Source: an uncultured Eubacteriaceae bacterium
GTDB taxonomy: Bacteria; Bacillota; Clostridia; Peptostreptococcales; Anaerovoracaceae
Length of the DNA: 64,000 bases
Assembly (NCBI GenBank): GCA_903789635.1
Contig: CAIFEY010000002.1
Span: 62,001-126,000, forward strand
Direction of reading: 5' to 3'
Part shown: positions 1 through 9,295 of the stretch, piece by piece
Numbering within the stretch: position 1 is the stretch's first letter
Layout: each line of letters opens with the position of its first letter
Translations under genes and position numbers: made by a program
The notes under the pieces: generated by a model
Seen by the model: the letters and a program-made list of their open reading frames with translations, nothing else
Databases searched by the model: none
What the model was told of the DNA's origin: nothing

Positions 1-608
1 ACTTCCTGTTCGGACACAGCATGGGATCCTTCATCTCCAAGGATTACATCACTAAGTACGCGGACGAGCTGAACGGCGTGACGCTGTGCGGAACCGCGGG
101 TGACTTCCCGGGATCGGACGAGGCGGAGAAGAAGCTGCAGGCCATGGTCGACGGCGGACACGGCGAGGAGTGCGATCCGAACGCGCCGGTCGAGCTGATG
201 GGCTGGATGAACGAGCGCTGCGGGGAGATCAAGATCGGAAACGAGTGGATCTGTGCGGACCCGTTCGTGCAGTACGACCACGCGAATGACCCGTTCGACG
301 CGTTCACGCGCCCGACGACCAACCGCTCGCTGCTGTACTTCGTCCAGATGATGCAGAACCTGAAGGACGACGGATGGGCTAAAAAAGTCCCAGCATCCCT
401 TCCAATCAACATCGTCAGCGGCGACCAGGACCCGGTCGGCATGTACGGAAAGGGCGTGAAGGAGATCTTCGACGCGCTGAAGGAGACCGGCCACGAGAAG
501 GCGCAGATGAAGCTGTACGAGGGCTACCGCCACGAGATCCACAACTATAAGGATATCCGCGGCGAGGTCGAGCAGCAGATCGTGGACTTCATGGACGCAA
601 ACCGCTAG
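1..608 (+). CDS. Alpha/beta hydrolase (lysophospholipase-like), C-terminal part
   Basis: The reading frame is open at the left edge, so the N-terminus lies outside the window. The first visible residues carry the nucleophile elbow GHSMGS (Ser at codon 18-20). Further on, SGDQDPVG supplies the likely acid residue and EGYRHEIHN the likely catalytic His close to the C-terminus, so the Ser-Asp-His triad looks complete. This arrangement is that of monoglyceride lipase/lysophospholipase type serine hydrolases, which are usually cytoplasmic or loosely membrane-bound esterases; the real substrate cannot be read from the sequence. An ATG at 21 is internal to the elbow and is not the true start. Confidence 0.85.
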   Translation, partial: FLFGHSMGSFISKDYITKYADELNGVTLCGTAGDFPGSDEAEKKLQAMVDGGHGEECDPNAPVELMGWMNERCGEIKIGNEWICADPFVQYDHANDPFDAFTRPTTNRSLLYFVQMMQNLKDDGWAKKVPASLPINIVSGDQDPVGMYGKGVKEIFDALKETGHEKAQMKLYEGYRHEIHNYKDIRGEVEQQIVDFMDANR

Positions 609-743
609 GAGACGGCATTGTCGGCAGGCTTGCCCGGCTGAGCGGCGGATGAGTTGCCTTGCATGGGCGGGTGAGTTTTGTCGACAAAAAATTAACTTAG
701 CATGGAATTGTGAAAATACTTCTGATGCCGTGCAGAAATAAGG

Positions 744-749
744 TATAAT
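744..749 (+). promoter_or_regulatory. Putative -10 element upstream of fhs
   Basis: TATAAT in an AT-richer stretch, about 75 bases before the chosen fhs start. No good -35 hexamer is seen 16-18 bases upstream, so this is a weak call. The leader between it and the gene shows no riboswitch I recognise. Confidence 0.4.
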
Positions 750-824
750 TGGATGCAGCAGAGGTTTTCTGCGGAGAAATGTTAATATTGAGCGATCCCC
801 GTGATCAGAACAGGAGCCGAATCG

Positions 825-2501
825 ATGAAGATCAAGTCAGATATTGAAATCGCACAGGAAAACACGATGGAGCCGATCCTCGACGTCGCAGAGCGTCTGG
901 GCATTGAGGACGACTGCATCGAGAGTTACGGAAAGTATAAGGCAAAGATCGACTACAACTTGCTGAAGAAGAAGGAAGCTGATCCTGATGGAAAGCTGAT
1001 TCTGGTCACGGCGATTACACCGACGCCGGCAGGAGAGGGCAAGACGACGACGTCCGTCGGACTCGCTGACGGCATGAACCGCATCGGAAAGAAGGCCGTT
1101 GCCGCGCTGAGGGAGCCGTCCATGGGACCGGTCTTCGGCATCAAGGGCGGCGCTGCGGGAGGCGGATACGCGCAGGTCGTCCCGATGGAGGACATCAACC
1201 TGCACTTCACCGGCGACATGCACGCGATCGGTGCGGCGAACAACCTGCTCGCGGCGATGATCGACAACCACATCCAGCAGGGCAACGAGCTCGGCATCGA
1301 CGTCAAGAAGATCACCTGGAAGCGCTGCGTCGACATGAACGACCGCCAGCTCAGGGAGATCGTCGACGGACTCGGCGGCAGGATGCAGGGCGTTCCGCGT
1401 GAGGACGGATTCGACATCACGGTTGCGAGTGAGATCATGGCCGTGCTCTGCCTGGCGAGCGACCTGGACGACCTGAAGGCACGCCTGGCGCGCATCGTCA
1501 TCGGCTACACGTACGACGACAAGCCGGTCACGGCGGCCGACCTGAAGGCGCAGGGCGCGATGGCCGCGCTGCTGAAGGACGCGCTGAAGCCGAACCTGGT
1601 GCAGACGCTGGAGCATAACCCGGTCTTCATCCACGGCGGCCCGTTCGCCAACATCGCGCACGGCTGCAACTCCGTCATGGCGACCAAGATGGCGCTGAAG
1701 TTCGGCGATTACGCGGTCACTGAGGCAGGATTCGCTGCGGACTTGGGCGCGGAGAAATTCTTTGACATTAAGTGCAGGATGGCGGGTCTGCACCCGAGCG
1801 CAGTCGTCCTGGTTGCGACGGTCCGCGCGCTGAAGTATCACGGCGGCGTGCCGAAGGACAAGCTGAATGAGGAGAACCTCGATGCGCTCGAGAAGGGACT
1901 GCCGAACCTGCTGCAGCACCTCGACAACATGAAGAACGTCTACGGACTGCCGACCGTCGTCGCGATCAACGCGTTCCCGACCGACACCGACCGCGAGCTG
2001 AAGCTCGTCGAGGACCGGTGCCGCGAGATGGGCGTAAACGTAGCGCTGTCCGAGGTATGGGCCAAGGGCGGTGAAGGCGGCGAGGCGCTCGCGAAGGAGG
2101 TCGTACGCCTCTGCGAGGAACCGAATAACTTCGACTTCTCCTATCCGCTCGAAGGAACGATCGAGGAGAAGCTGGACACGCTCGCGCGCAGGATCTACCG
2201 CGCGGACGGCGTGGACTTCTCCGCGAAGGCGAAGAAGGAGATCAAGAGACTGACCGACCTCGGATTCGACAAGATGCCGATCTGCGTCGCGAAGACCCAG
2301 TACTCCTTCTCCGACGATGCCAAGCTGCTCGGCGCGCCGTCCGGCTTCCGCATCACGATCAGGGATATCAAGGTCAGCGCAGGTGCGGGCTTCCTCGTCG
2401 CCTACGCGGGAAACATCATGACGATGCCTGGACTGCCTAAGCGCCCGGCGGCGGAGAACATCGACGTCGACAGCACCGGCAAGATCAGCGGACTGTTCTA
2501 G
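825..2501 (+). CDS. fhs: Formate--tetrahydrofolate ligase
   Basis: ATP-dependent formation of 10-formyl-THF from formate and THF, the entry step of the methyl branch of the Wood-Ljungdahl pathway and a source of one-carbon units. The 558-aa product has the family's usual length, the typical N-terminus (KSDIEIAQ), the ATP-binding loop [12 protein letters not shown] at about residues 65-76 and the downstream segment [22 protein letters not shown] split across the active site. A GTG at 801 would add eight residues, but AGGAG at 812-816 sits correctly for the ATG at 825, so I use that. It is followed by the folate transporter and folC, which fits a shared folate role. No other Wood-Ljungdahl genes are visible here. 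Confidence 0.97.
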   Translation: MKIKSDIEIAQENTMEPILDVAERLGIEDDCIESYGKYKAKIDYNLLKKKEADPDGKLILVTAITPTPAGEGKTTTSVGLADGMNRIGKKAVAALREPSMGPVFGIKGGAAGGGYAQVVPMEDINLHFTGDMHAIGAANNLLAAMIDNHIQQGNELGIDVKKITWKRCVDMNDRQLREIVDGLGGRMQGVPREDGFDITVASEIMAVLCLASDLDDLKARLARIVIGYTYDDKPVTAADLKAQGAMAALLKDALKPNLVQTLEHNPVFIHGGPFANIAHGCNSVMATKMALKFGDYAVTEAGFAADLGAEKFFDIKCRMAGLHPSAVVLVATVRALKYHGGVPKDKLNEENLDALEKGLPNLLQHLDNMKNVYGLPTVVAINAFPTDTDRELKLVEDRCREMGVNVALSEVWAKGGEGGEALAKEVVRLCEEPNNFDFSYPLEGTIEEKLDTLARRIYRADGVDFSAKAKKEIKRLTDLGFDKMPICVAKTQYSFSDDAKLLGAPSGFRITIRDIKVSAGAGFLVAYAGNIMTMPGLPKRPAAENIDVDSTGKISGLF

Positions 2502-2612
2502 CCGTGGGTGATTTTTGGCGCATATGCGACAGGATGCATCGACTGCCGCGGCGGTAAATCGCGCAATATATGGATAAATAATATACTATCGGCTGTGAGG
2601 TATACAAAACGG

Positions 2613-2646
2613 CGTAAACGTAGTACGATGTCAGTATACGTTTACG
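2613..2646 (+). repeat. 10-bp perfect inverted repeat before the THF riboswitch
   Basis: CGTAAACGTA at 2613-2622 and its reverse complement TACGTTTACG at 2637-2646 are separated by 14 bases. The right arm touches the 5' end of the THF aptamer. It could be a protein operator or an RNA hairpin competing with the weak P1 stem. The sequence alone does not decide between these. Confidence 0.6.
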
Positions 2647-2740
2647 AGTAGGCATGCATGCGTTAAGTATCGGATGGACGGGGAGTTGTCATCCGGGCGA
2701 AAAGCTTGTCTTGCGATGTGTGTGCCGCATCCCGCTGCAA
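2641..2740 (+). ncRNA. Tetrahydrofolate (THF) riboswitch
   Basis: The segment carries the conserved elements of the folT-type THF aptamer in order: GAGTAG at 2646-2651, GCGTTAAGT at 2660-2668, a short hairpin GGATG/CATCC with GACGGGGAGTTGT in the loop, GCGAAA near 2697-2702, and GCCGCATCCCGCT at 2724-2736. A nine-pair stem forms between GGCATGCAT (2651-2659) and GTGTGTGCC (2718-2726), allowing G-U pairs. P1 is weak (one wobble and one mismatch). The next gene is folT, the usual target of this class, and an intrinsic terminator lies between aptamer and gene, so control is probably by attenuation when THF is abundant. Confidence 0.88.
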
Positions 2741-2756
2741 CATTTTGTGAAGATCA

Positions 2757-2786
2757 GGGGCCCTGCGTAAGCGGGACCCCTTTTTT
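2757..2786 (+). terminator. Attenuator terminator of the THF riboswitch
   Basis: A GC-rich hairpin with arms 2757-2766 and 2771-2780 (one C-A mismatch, one G-U), GTAA loop, followed by six T. It sits between the THF aptamer and folT, so it should stop transcription before the gene in the ligand-bound state. Confidence 0.85.
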
Positions 2787-2849
2787 CTGCCCTGTGCTGC
2801 AGAATCCGGATGTTGTGTCCTCCTTATGGAGGAGATTTCGGAGGTCAAA

Positions 2850-3416
2850 ATGAACGACACAGGTAACCGTTTCCAGGCATCTGCAAGGATGCTGAAAAAC
2901 ACGAACGCGCTGACGGCCATCGCGGTGCTGGGCGCGCTCTCGATCATCCTCGGGTATTTCTCGATCCAAGCCGGGAATTTCCTGAAAATCTCATTCGCAT
3001 TTCTGCCGCAGGAGGCCGCGGCGTTCCTGTTCGGGCCGGTCGCTGCGCCGATCATGGGCGTGGTCATGGACATCGTCAACTACCTGATCCGGCCGACGGG
3101 TCCGTTTTTCCCAGGCTTCACGCTCTCGGCCGCGATGACCGGGCTGATCGTCGGGATCGGCCTGTTCCGCCGCCCGCTGTCAGTGAAGAGGACGGCCGTG
3201 ACCCTGTTCGTCAACATGGTCATCGTCAACATCCTGCTGAACACGCTCTGGCTCGCGATTCTGTACGGCCAGGCTTACCAGGTCATCCTGCCCCTCCGCA
3301 TCGTGAAAGAGCTGATCATGTGGCCGATCCAGACCGCCCTGCTGTTTGCGATGCTGAAGGCCGTCGACCGCATCGGCATCCTCTCGCGCCTGCAGGGCCG
3401 CTTCGCCCGCCGCTAG
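2850..3416 (+). CDS. folT: Folate ECF transporter S component (FolT)
   Basis: A 188-aa membrane protein, the substrate-binding S subunit of an energy-coupling-factor importer. About five to six hydrophobic segments are visible, with the sequence FLKISFAFLPQEAAAFLFGP and GVVMDIVNYLIRPTGPFFPG typical of FolT. GGAGG at 2840-2844 favours the ATG at 2850 over the in-frame ATG at 2826, which lacks a ribosome site. The shared EcfA1/A2/T module is not in the window and is presumably elsewhere. The THF riboswitch just upstream and folC downstream support folate as substrate. Confidence 0.92.
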   Translation: MNDTGNRFQASARMLKNTNALTAIAVLGALSIILGYFSIQAGNFLKISFAFLPQEAAAFLFGPVAAPIMGVVMDIVNYLIRPTGPFFPGFTLSAAMTGLIVGIGLFRRPLSVKRTAVTLFVNMVIVNILLNTLWLAILYGQAYQVILPLRIVKELIMWPIQTALLFAMLKAVDRIGILSRLQGRFARR

Positions 3417-3747
3417 CGTCGTCATCGCAGCTGACACGGTCCGAGCTTTTGGGGACAAAGTTAACGCCCGCCATCAGGCAGGCATGAGCTGATGTCCGGC
3501 ATGGATTTTGCCGACGAGGCTGGGAATGCGCGAGCCGGGAGCTGCGTAAGGACCGGACGCGCGTTTGCATAAGGACAGCAGTAAAAAGTATAATGGTCAC
3601 GGCGGGTCCGATGGATTCACGGATATTTCGGATATCGTGGATGCGCGGGTCCGCCGTTTGTTCATGAGCGCGTTTTTCGAGTGCTCATATATTTAAGCAG
3701 ATTGGGATTAAGGAAGAGAGAAGAAAGAGAGCGGAAGAAAATCGAAG
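3417..3747. other. Intergenic gap between folT and folC
   Basis: 331 bases without a convincing gene. It holds a good sigma-A type promoter for folC (given separately) and a GGGACAAA word near 3450 that recurs in other gaps of the window. No terminator with a T-run and no known RNA was recognised. Confidence 0.6.
3565..3594 (+). promoter_or_regulatory. Putative promoter of folC
   Basis: TTGCAT at 3565-3570, an 18-base spacer, and TATAAT at 3589-3594. It lies about 150 bases upstream of folC, implying a long leader. Confidence 0.6.
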
Positions 3748-5157
3748 ATGGAAAATACTAATGATAAAATAAATAAAAACGATAAAACCGACACGCACGC
3801 TGCCCACATGACCTATGAGGAGGCGCTGACCTGGCTCAACGCGCCCAAGTATTCGCAGACGCGCCCGGGCTTGAAGCCGGTGACGGAGCTGATGAGAAGG
3901 CTCGGCAACCCGCAGGACGGCCTGCGCTACGTGCACGTCGCCGGGACGAACGGAAAAGGCTCGACGTCTGCATTCATCGAGCAGGTCCTGCGCTGCGCCG
4001 GGTACAAGACGGGGCTGTATACGTCCCCGTACCTCGAGCACTTCACCGAACGCATCCGCGTCGCCGGGGAGGAGATCCTGCAGGAGGACGTCGCGCGCCT
4101 GACGGAGGTCGTGCGTGAGAAGTCGGGGCAGATGGCGGAGGACGGCTGGGCGGAGCCGACCGTGTTCGAGATGGTCACGGCGGTCGCGTTCCTGTACTTC
4201 CGCGAGCAGAACTGTGACGCCGTCGTCCTGGAGGTCGGCATGGGCGGCCGCCTGGACGCGACGAACATCGTCCGCGCGGAGGACAAGGCCGTCTCCGTCA
4301 TCACCAAGCTCGGCATGGACCACATGCAGTTCCTCGGCGATACGCTCGCAGAGATCGCGTACGAGAAGGCCGGAATCATTAAGGACGGCGTGCCGGTGGT
4401 CTCCTCCGCGCAGGAGGAAGAGGCGCGCGCGGTCCTGCGCAGGGCCGCGACGGAGCATCACACGGAGGTCCACTTCGTCGACGAGGAGCCGGAATACCTG
4501 CTGCGGGGCGGTGAGCTGCCGGAGGACTGCCCTGCGGAGGATTCGGCGCCAAAGCTGAAGAAGGCCGATCTGGACGGGCAGACGTACGTGCTGGCAGACG
4601 GGGAGGAGCTGACGGTAGGGCTTCTCGGGACGTACCAGATGAGCAACTCGCTTACCGCGCTCGCGGCGCTCAGGGCCATGCAGCGCGCGGGCTGGGACAT
4701 TCCTGAGGAAGCGCTCAGGGAAGGCTTCCGGAAGACGCGCTGGAAAGGGCGGTTCGAGCTCGTCAGCCGCACGCCGCCGATCCTGATCGACGGCGCGCAC
4801 AACCCGGACGGCGTCGAGTCGCTGCGCGAGAGCCTCGAGAACCTGTTCCCGGGGAGAAAGATCACATTCATCACCGGCGTCCTCGCCGACAAGGATTATG
4901 CACAGATGTATGAAATCATCGCGCCGACTGCGGAGAGGTTTTTGACCGTGACGCCGGGCTGCGACCGAGCGCTCCCGTCGGGCGAGCTCGCGAAGTACCT
5001 CGAGGGGACGGGCGTTCCGATCATCGACTGCGGGACGCCGGAGAAAGCCGTGGACCTCTGCCTGCGCGACTACGCGGACAGCATCGTCTGCTCGTTCGGC
5101 TCGCTGTACTACATCGGCAGCGTGCGGGAGTACTGCCGGAAGCTGGGACTGAAATAA
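3748..5157 (+). CDS. folC: Folylpolyglutamate synthase / dihydrofolate synthase
   Basis: ATP-dependent addition of glutamate to folates (and possibly to dihydropteroate), a Mur-ligase family enzyme of 469 aa. The P-loop GTNGKGST is at about residues 66-73, followed by YTSPYLEHFTERIRV, the family motif EVGMGGRLDATN and the C-terminal domain signature LIDGAHNPDG. The N-terminal 20 residues are unusually rich in Lys, Asn and Asp and precede the conserved start of the fold (MTYEEALTWL); the internal ATG at 3808 has no ribosome site, so I keep 3748 although its own site is weak. Its place after folT suggests that imported folate is trapped by polyglutamylation. Confidence 0.95.
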   Translation: MENTNDKINKNDKTDTHAAHMTYEEALTWLNAPKYSQTRPGLKPVTELMRRLGNPQDGLRYVHVAGTNGKGSTSAFIEQVLRCAGYKTGLYTSPYLEHFTERIRVAGEEILQEDVARLTEVVREKSGQMAEDGWAEPTVFEMVTAVAFLYFREQNCDAVVLEVGMGGRLDATNIVRAEDKAVSVITKLGMDHMQFLGDTLAEIAYEKAGIIKDGVPVVSSAQEEEARAVLRRAATEHHTEVHFVDEEPEYLLRGGELPEDCPAEDSAPKLKKADLDGQTYVLADGEELTVGLLGTYQMSNSLTALAALRAMQRAGWDIPEEALREGFRKTRWKGRFELVSRTPPILIDGAHNPDGVESLRESLENLFPGRKITFITGVLADKDYAQMYEIIAPTAERFLTVTPGCDRALPSGELAKYLEGTGVPIIDCGTPEKAVDLCLRDYADSIVCSFGSLYYIGSVREYCRKLGLK

Positions 5158-5290
5158 AGAAGGATATCAGCCGGAGCAGCTGCTGCCGACTGGGTCCTGC
5201 AGCTGTACAGATCTGCGGACATGCTGTGGGAGCGGGCGGTGCATCCGTAAACTCACCGCGAGTCGGATACTGCTGCTTAATATTGTTTTA

Positions 5291-5569
5291 TTATTTATCA
5301 ACTTTACGCATAGCCTGGACGATGTCCCGGTAGCGGGCGGTGATCTTCTCGTAGTTCTCGCGGCGGTGCGGGAAGGCGCAGTTGGTGCAGTCCTTGAAGC
5401 CGTTCTCGTTGTAGCGGAAGTTTCCGCCGCAGTCCGGGCCGAGCGCGTAGAGCGGGCACCAGCAGAACAGGCAGTTGAAGTTGTTCGGGTCGGCGCCTGG
5501 GTGGCACGGGAAGAATTCACAGTCGGTGTGGGAGAAATACTGATAGTTTTTTGTGTCGGTTTTCGTCAT
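5291..5569 (-). CDS. Cysteine-rich small domain protein (PF04071-like)
   Basis: A 92-aa protein with eight cysteines at residues 17, 22, 33, 36, 38, 47, 61 and 64 and the sequence NCLFCWCPLYALG...CGGNF...KDCTNC..PHRREN. This pattern matches the short cysteine-rich domain family found as single proteins or fused to cobamide-salvage enzymes in anaerobes; metal or Fe-S binding is likely but unproven. The start is the ATG at 5567-5569, with GGAGGAAAAC just before it on the minus strand. The gene is convergent with folC and divergent from pta. I see no cobamide gene nearby, so the function is open. Confidence 0.75.
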   Translation of the reverse strand: MTKTDTKNYQYFSHTDCEFFPCHPGADPNNFNCLFCWCPLYALGPDCGGNFRYNENGFKDCTNCAFPHRRENYEKITARYRDIVQAMRKVDK

Positions 5570-5729
5570 GGTTTTCCTCCGGTTTGTCGGGCAGTTCGGT
5601 TTTGTCTGTATATTTATGCAGGATTGGCGTATTCGCGGAGCGCTGAACAGGTGCTCAGCAGGGCGGGCCGTGTGGAGTGCGGGCGGGTCTTTTGCCGCAT
5701 TAATCTATTATTTAACAGGACAGGTTCAA

Positions 5730-5758
5730 TTGAATACAAAGCCAAAATATGGTAGTAT
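5730..5758 (+). promoter_or_regulatory. Putative promoter of pta
   Basis: TTGAAT at 5730-5735, a 17-base spacer and TAGTAT at 5753-5758, about 45 bases before the pta start. Confidence 0.5.
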
Positions 5759-5803
5759 AGCAACGTATGATATTTGAATATATTCTAACTGGAGGGATTA
5801 AAG

Positions 5804-6814
5804 GTGTCAATTTTTACAGAGCTTAAGGAAAAATTACAGAAAGACAACCGCACAATCGTACTGCCGGACGGACCGGATCCGCGCATCATGGACGCAGCAC
5901 AGATACTGACCGCTGACGATACGCTGAAGGTCATCCTGGTCGGAACACAGGCTGAGTTCGACGAGGGAGCCAAGAAGGGCGGCTACGATCTGAGCAAGTG
6001 CGAGATTCTCGACCCGGCTACTTACGAGGGCATGGACGAGATGGTCGCTGAGATGGTCAAGCTCAGAAAGGGCAAGATGACGGAGGAGCAGGTCCGCGAG
6101 GCGCTGTCCCACGGCAACTACTTCGGAACGATGCTCGTCAAGATGGGCAAGGCGGACTGCCTGCTCGGCGGAGCTACATATTCCACGGCTGACACGGTAA
6201 GACCGGCACTGCAGCTGGTTAAGACCACGCCGGATGCTCATCTGGTAAGCTCCTGCTTTATTCTGATCAAGGACGACACAGACGAGAAGATGGCTATGGG
6301 AGACTGCGCGATCAACATCGATTACCAGGATTCCGTAGATAAGGAAGGAAACGTCACATTCACAGCTGCTCAGAAGCTGGCCGAGGTTGCAATCGGAACG
6401 GCTAAGACGGCCAAGGTATTCGGCATCGACCCTAAGGTTGCAATGCTGAGCTTCTCCACCAAGGGATCCGGCAAGGGCGGCACAGTTCAGCTGTCCCACG
6501 ACGCTACGATCGAGGCACAGAAGCTGGCTCCGGAACTGGCGATCGACGGCGAGCTGCAGTTCGACGCTGCGGTTTCCCCGGTTGTTGCTAAGACTAAGGC
6601 TAAGGACTCCAAGGTTGCCGGCCAGGCCAACACCTTCATCTTCCCGAACATCGAAGCCGGAAACATCGGCTACAAGATCGCTCAGCGCCTGGGCGGATTC
6701 GCCGCTTACGGCCCGATCCTGCAGGGACTGAACGCACCGATCAACGACCTGAGCCGCGGATGCGATGCTGACGAGGTTTACAGAATGGCGCTGATCACGG
6801 CAGCTCTTTCCTAA
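5804..6814 (+). CDS. pta: Phosphate acetyltransferase
   Basis: Converts acetyl-CoA and phosphate to acetyl phosphate and CoA, the step before acetate kinase in ATP-yielding acetate formation. At 336 aa it is a short Pta made only of the catalytic PTA_PTB domain. The start RTIVLPDGPDPRIMDAAQIL, the central LLGGATYSTADTVRPAL and the C-terminal segments LSFSTKGSGKGG and FPNIEAGNIGYKIAQR are characteristic. The start is GTG at 5804 with GGAGGG at 5791-5796. ackA, the usual partner, is not next to it; an efflux gene follows after a strong terminator, so pta appears to be a single-gene unit. Confidence 0.96.
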   Translation: MSIFTELKEKLQKDNRTIVLPDGPDPRIMDAAQILTADDTLKVILVGTQAEFDEGAKKGGYDLSKCEILDPATYEGMDEMVAEMVKLRKGKMTEEQVREALSHGNYFGTMLVKMGKADCLLGGATYSTADTVRPALQLVKTTPDAHLVSSCFILIKDDTDEKMAMGDCAINIDYQDSVDKEGNVTFTAAQKLAEVAIGTAKTAKVFGIDPKVAMLSFSTKGSGKGGTVQLSHDATIEAQKLAPELAIDGELQFDAAVSPVVAKTKAKDSKVAGQANTFIFPNIEAGNIGYKIAQRLGGFAAYGPILQGLNAPINDLSRGCDADEVYRMALITAALS

Positions 6815-6864
6815 TTTCTCCGGTTAGGCTGCAATTGGCATAATTAAAGATACGAACGTTAAGG

Positions 6865-6905
6865 GGGTCGTGAAAATGCGAGGGCATTTTCACGGCCCTT
6901 TTTTT
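6865..6905 (+). terminator. Terminator after pta (GTGAAAATGC type)
   Basis: A 15-bp stem (6865-6879 with 6884-6898, one G-U pair), four-base loop and seven T. The stem core TCGTGAAAATGC resembles two other terminators in this window (31366-31416 and 63535-63576). Confidence 0.95.
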
Positions 6906-7081
6906 CGACTTCAGCGGATGGATGACGATGAGAGAATCACGCGGCGATGGACTGGCTGTACTGATGCTTACTCCGGCCGCAGCACCGCCGTCCAAGTCTT
7001 CGTCAAAGGAAAAATGTCACTGCAATATTGCGAAATATTCGATATAATAGAAAGATAGACGGAAAGAAAGGAAGGGATGGC

Positions 7082-8452
7082 ATGAATCAGGAAGATATGA
7101 GAACCAAGCCGATCACGCGGCTTTTGATTACCATGGGCATCCCGATGACGGTCTCGATGATCGCAAGCTCGCTGTACAACATCGTGGACAGCATGTTCGT
7201 CTCGATGCTGAGTCAGGGCGCGATGACGGCGCTGTCTCTGCTCTTTCCGCTGCAGAACGTGATGTCGTCGGTCGCGGTCGGGTTCGGCGTGGGCATCAAC
7301 GCACTCTGCGCCAAGCACCTGGGCGCGGGGGACGGCGAACAGGCGGACCGGGCCGCGTCGGAGGGGCTCTGGCTCAGCATCCTGCACGGCATGATCATCA
7401 CGGTCGTCTGCCTGCTGCTCGCGCGCCCATTCCTCACGATGTACCACCCGGGCGGCGAGATCGTCGAGGACGGCGTGACGTACGCGAGGATCGTCTTCCT
7501 GTTCTCCGTGATCGTGAACGTGCAGATCGCCTGGCAGAAAATCTTCCAGTCCGCAGGCTGGATGGTGACGTCGATGACGGCGATGCTCGCCGGCGCGCTG
7601 CTGAACATCGCGTTAGACCCGCTGATGATCTTTGGCATCGGGCCGTTCCCCAAGATGGGGATCGCAGGCGCGGCACTTGCGACCGGCATCAGCCAGGTCG
7701 TCTCGCTGGTCTACTACCTGATCGTCTACCGGAGAAAAAATTTCCCTATCCGCGTCCGCATGTTCCCGCCGAGTTTCTCGGGGGAGCGCGCCCGCGCGAT
7801 GTACTCCGTCGGCTCCGCGGCGGCGCTGAACCTGCTGCTGCCGTCCGTGCTGATCACCGGGCTGAACGGGATCCTCGCGCCGTTCTCGTCGATCTACGTT
7901 TTTGTGCTCGGCATCTACTATAAGCTGCAGAATTTTCTGTATATGGCGGCGAACGGGCTGGTGCAGGGAATGCGCCCGCTGATGGCGTACAACTACGGCG
8001 CCGGCGAGAAGAAGCGGGTCTGGGGGATCTACCACGGCGCGCTGAAAATCACGCTCTTCATCATGGCGGCAGGGACGCTGGTCTGCCTGGTCCTCCCGCG
8101 CCAGCTGATCACGCTGTTCTCCGCGGGCCCGCAGGCGCTGTCCATCGGGACGACCGCGCTTCGGATCATCTGCATCGGCTTCCTTCCGTCGTCGCTGTCG
8201 GTCGTCGCGTCGGGGTGCCTCGAGGCGCTCGGGAAGGGCGCGGAGTCGTTCCTGATCTCACTGCTTCGGTTCATCGTGATCATCCTGCCGTGCGCCGTGC
8301 TGCTGAGCCGCGCGTTCGGCCCGGTCGGGGTCTGGCACGCGTTCTGGATCGCCGAGGTCCTCGCGGGCGTGTTCGCGTGGGCGCTGTTCCGGCGAGTCTT
8401 CAAGAGGCTTAAGTGGAACAAGACCGGCGGTGCAGCGGCGGCCGCGAAGTAG
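7082..8452 (+). CDS. MATE family multidrug/cation antiporter
   Basis: A 456-aa integral membrane protein with about twelve hydrophobic segments in two similar halves. The opening TKPITRLLITMGIPMTVSMIASSLYNIVDSMFVS and the segment GVGINALCAKHLGAGDGEQADRAASEG are typical of the MATE fold, as is the second-half QGMRPLMAYNYGAGEKKRV. Such proteins export drugs or metabolites in exchange for Na+ or H+ across the cytoplasmic membrane; the substrate is not predictable. AAAGGAAGGG at 7067-7076 supports the ATG at 7082 rather than the in-frame ATG at 7028. It stands alone between pta and a convergent Nudix gene. Confidence 0.93.
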   Translation: MNQEDMRTKPITRLLITMGIPMTVSMIASSLYNIVDSMFVSMLSQGAMTALSLLFPLQNVMSSVAVGFGVGINALCAKHLGAGDGEQADRAASEGLWLSILHGMIITVVCLLLARPFLTMYHPGGEIVEDGVTYARIVFLFSVIVNVQIAWQKIFQSAGWMVTSMTAMLAGALLNIALDPLMIFGIGPFPKMGIAGAALATGISQVVSLVYYLIVYRRKNFPIRVRMFPPSFSGERARAMYSVGSAAALNLLLPSVLITGLNGILAPFSSIYVFVLGIYYKLQNFLYMAANGLVQGMRPLMAYNYGAGEKKRVWGIYHGALKITLFIMAAGTLVCLVLPRQLITLFSAGPQALSIGTTALRIICIGFLPSSLSVVASGCLEALGKGAESFLISLLRFIVIILPCAVLLSRAFGPVGVWHAFWIAEVLAGVFAWALFRRVFKRLKWNKTGGAAAAAK

Positions 8453-8598
8453 TCGTTTGGCGCTTCGGGCGCCGCGGCGGGGTGAAGGCGGCCGCAGGTG
8501 ACTCAGGATTTCTGCGGCTGGCCGGCAGGTGCGGCGGTGTGCATCAGGTGCGGTGGTGTGCAGGGCCGGCGGGGGCTTTGTCGGCAAAGGCTACGCGA

Positions 8599-9090
8599 TC
8601 AGATAGAGAGCGGTCTGCCGTCGAGCTCGGCGAGCAGAAGCCGGTCGTCGGAATCGTACTTCAGCTTCAGGGAGAAGCACGGCGCATTTTCTAAAAGCAG
8701 GCGCAGGAAGATCCGGTCGCCGTCCCAGAGGTTCAGGCTGCCGATCTCGGACTTCGGGACCCACTCGAGCACGCCCTCGTCGCACGGCTGCAGGGTTCCG
8801 GTGAAGCCGTGCGCGGTGTAGAGGAACATGTACTCCGCCGCGTCGTCCGCGTAGAGGAAGGTGATGACGCCGCGCAGGCGCCAGGACGTCAGGGTCAGGC
8901 CGGTCTCCTCGCGGGCCTCGCGGAGCAGGCAGTCCTCCGGGCTCTCGTTCTGCAGGAAGTGGCCGCCGATGCCGATCCACTTTCCTTCGTTTATATCGTG
9001 TGCTTTCTTGATGCGGTGCATCATCAGGTATTGATCATCTTTTTCCACGTAGCAGAGCGTCGTGATCTCTGCTTCTACGGTTCTTGACAT
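8599..9090 (-). CDS. Nudix hydrolase (8-oxo-dGTP diphosphatase-like)
   Basis: A 163-aa protein with a complete Nudix box, G-x5-E-x7-REAREETGL (GGHFLQNESPEDCLLREAREETGL), at about residues 42-65, which binds Mg2+ and hydrolyses a nucleoside diphosphate linked to another group. The N-terminus TLCYVEKDDQYLMMHR and the end of the fold resemble MutT/YtkD type sanitising enzymes that remove oxidised nucleotides, but Nudix substrate prediction is unreliable. The ATG at 9090 is preceded on the minus strand by AGGAGGAAAAC. The gene is divergent from the MBL-fold gene. Confidence 0.9.
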   Translation of the reverse strand: MSRTVEAEITTLCYVEKDDQYLMMHRIKKAHDINEGKWIGIGGHFLQNESPEDCLLREAREETGLTLTSWRLRGVITFLYADDAAEYMFLYTAHGFTGTLQPCDEGVLEWVPKSEIGSLNLWDGDRIFLRLLLENAPCFSLKLKYDSDDRLLLAELDGRPLSI

Positions 9091-9295
9091 AGTTTTCCTC
9101 CTGCTTATTCTGATATCGGGTACAGACTTCAGTATACCGTCAACAGCAGGAAAATGGAAATTTAAGCTTTATTTTAGACGGAGAATCCACGAAATCATCA
9201 TCACATTGTGGTATAGTATAGTCTGGGTTTTGTGCAGGGACTGGAGTTCTACCGACCTTGCGCTGTTCCGTTTCAACTGCTAGGAGGGGTTGAGC

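Noticed and set aside
2826..2849. Earlier in-frame start of folT.
   Set aside because: The GGAGG ribosome site lies inside this extension and serves the ATG at 2850.
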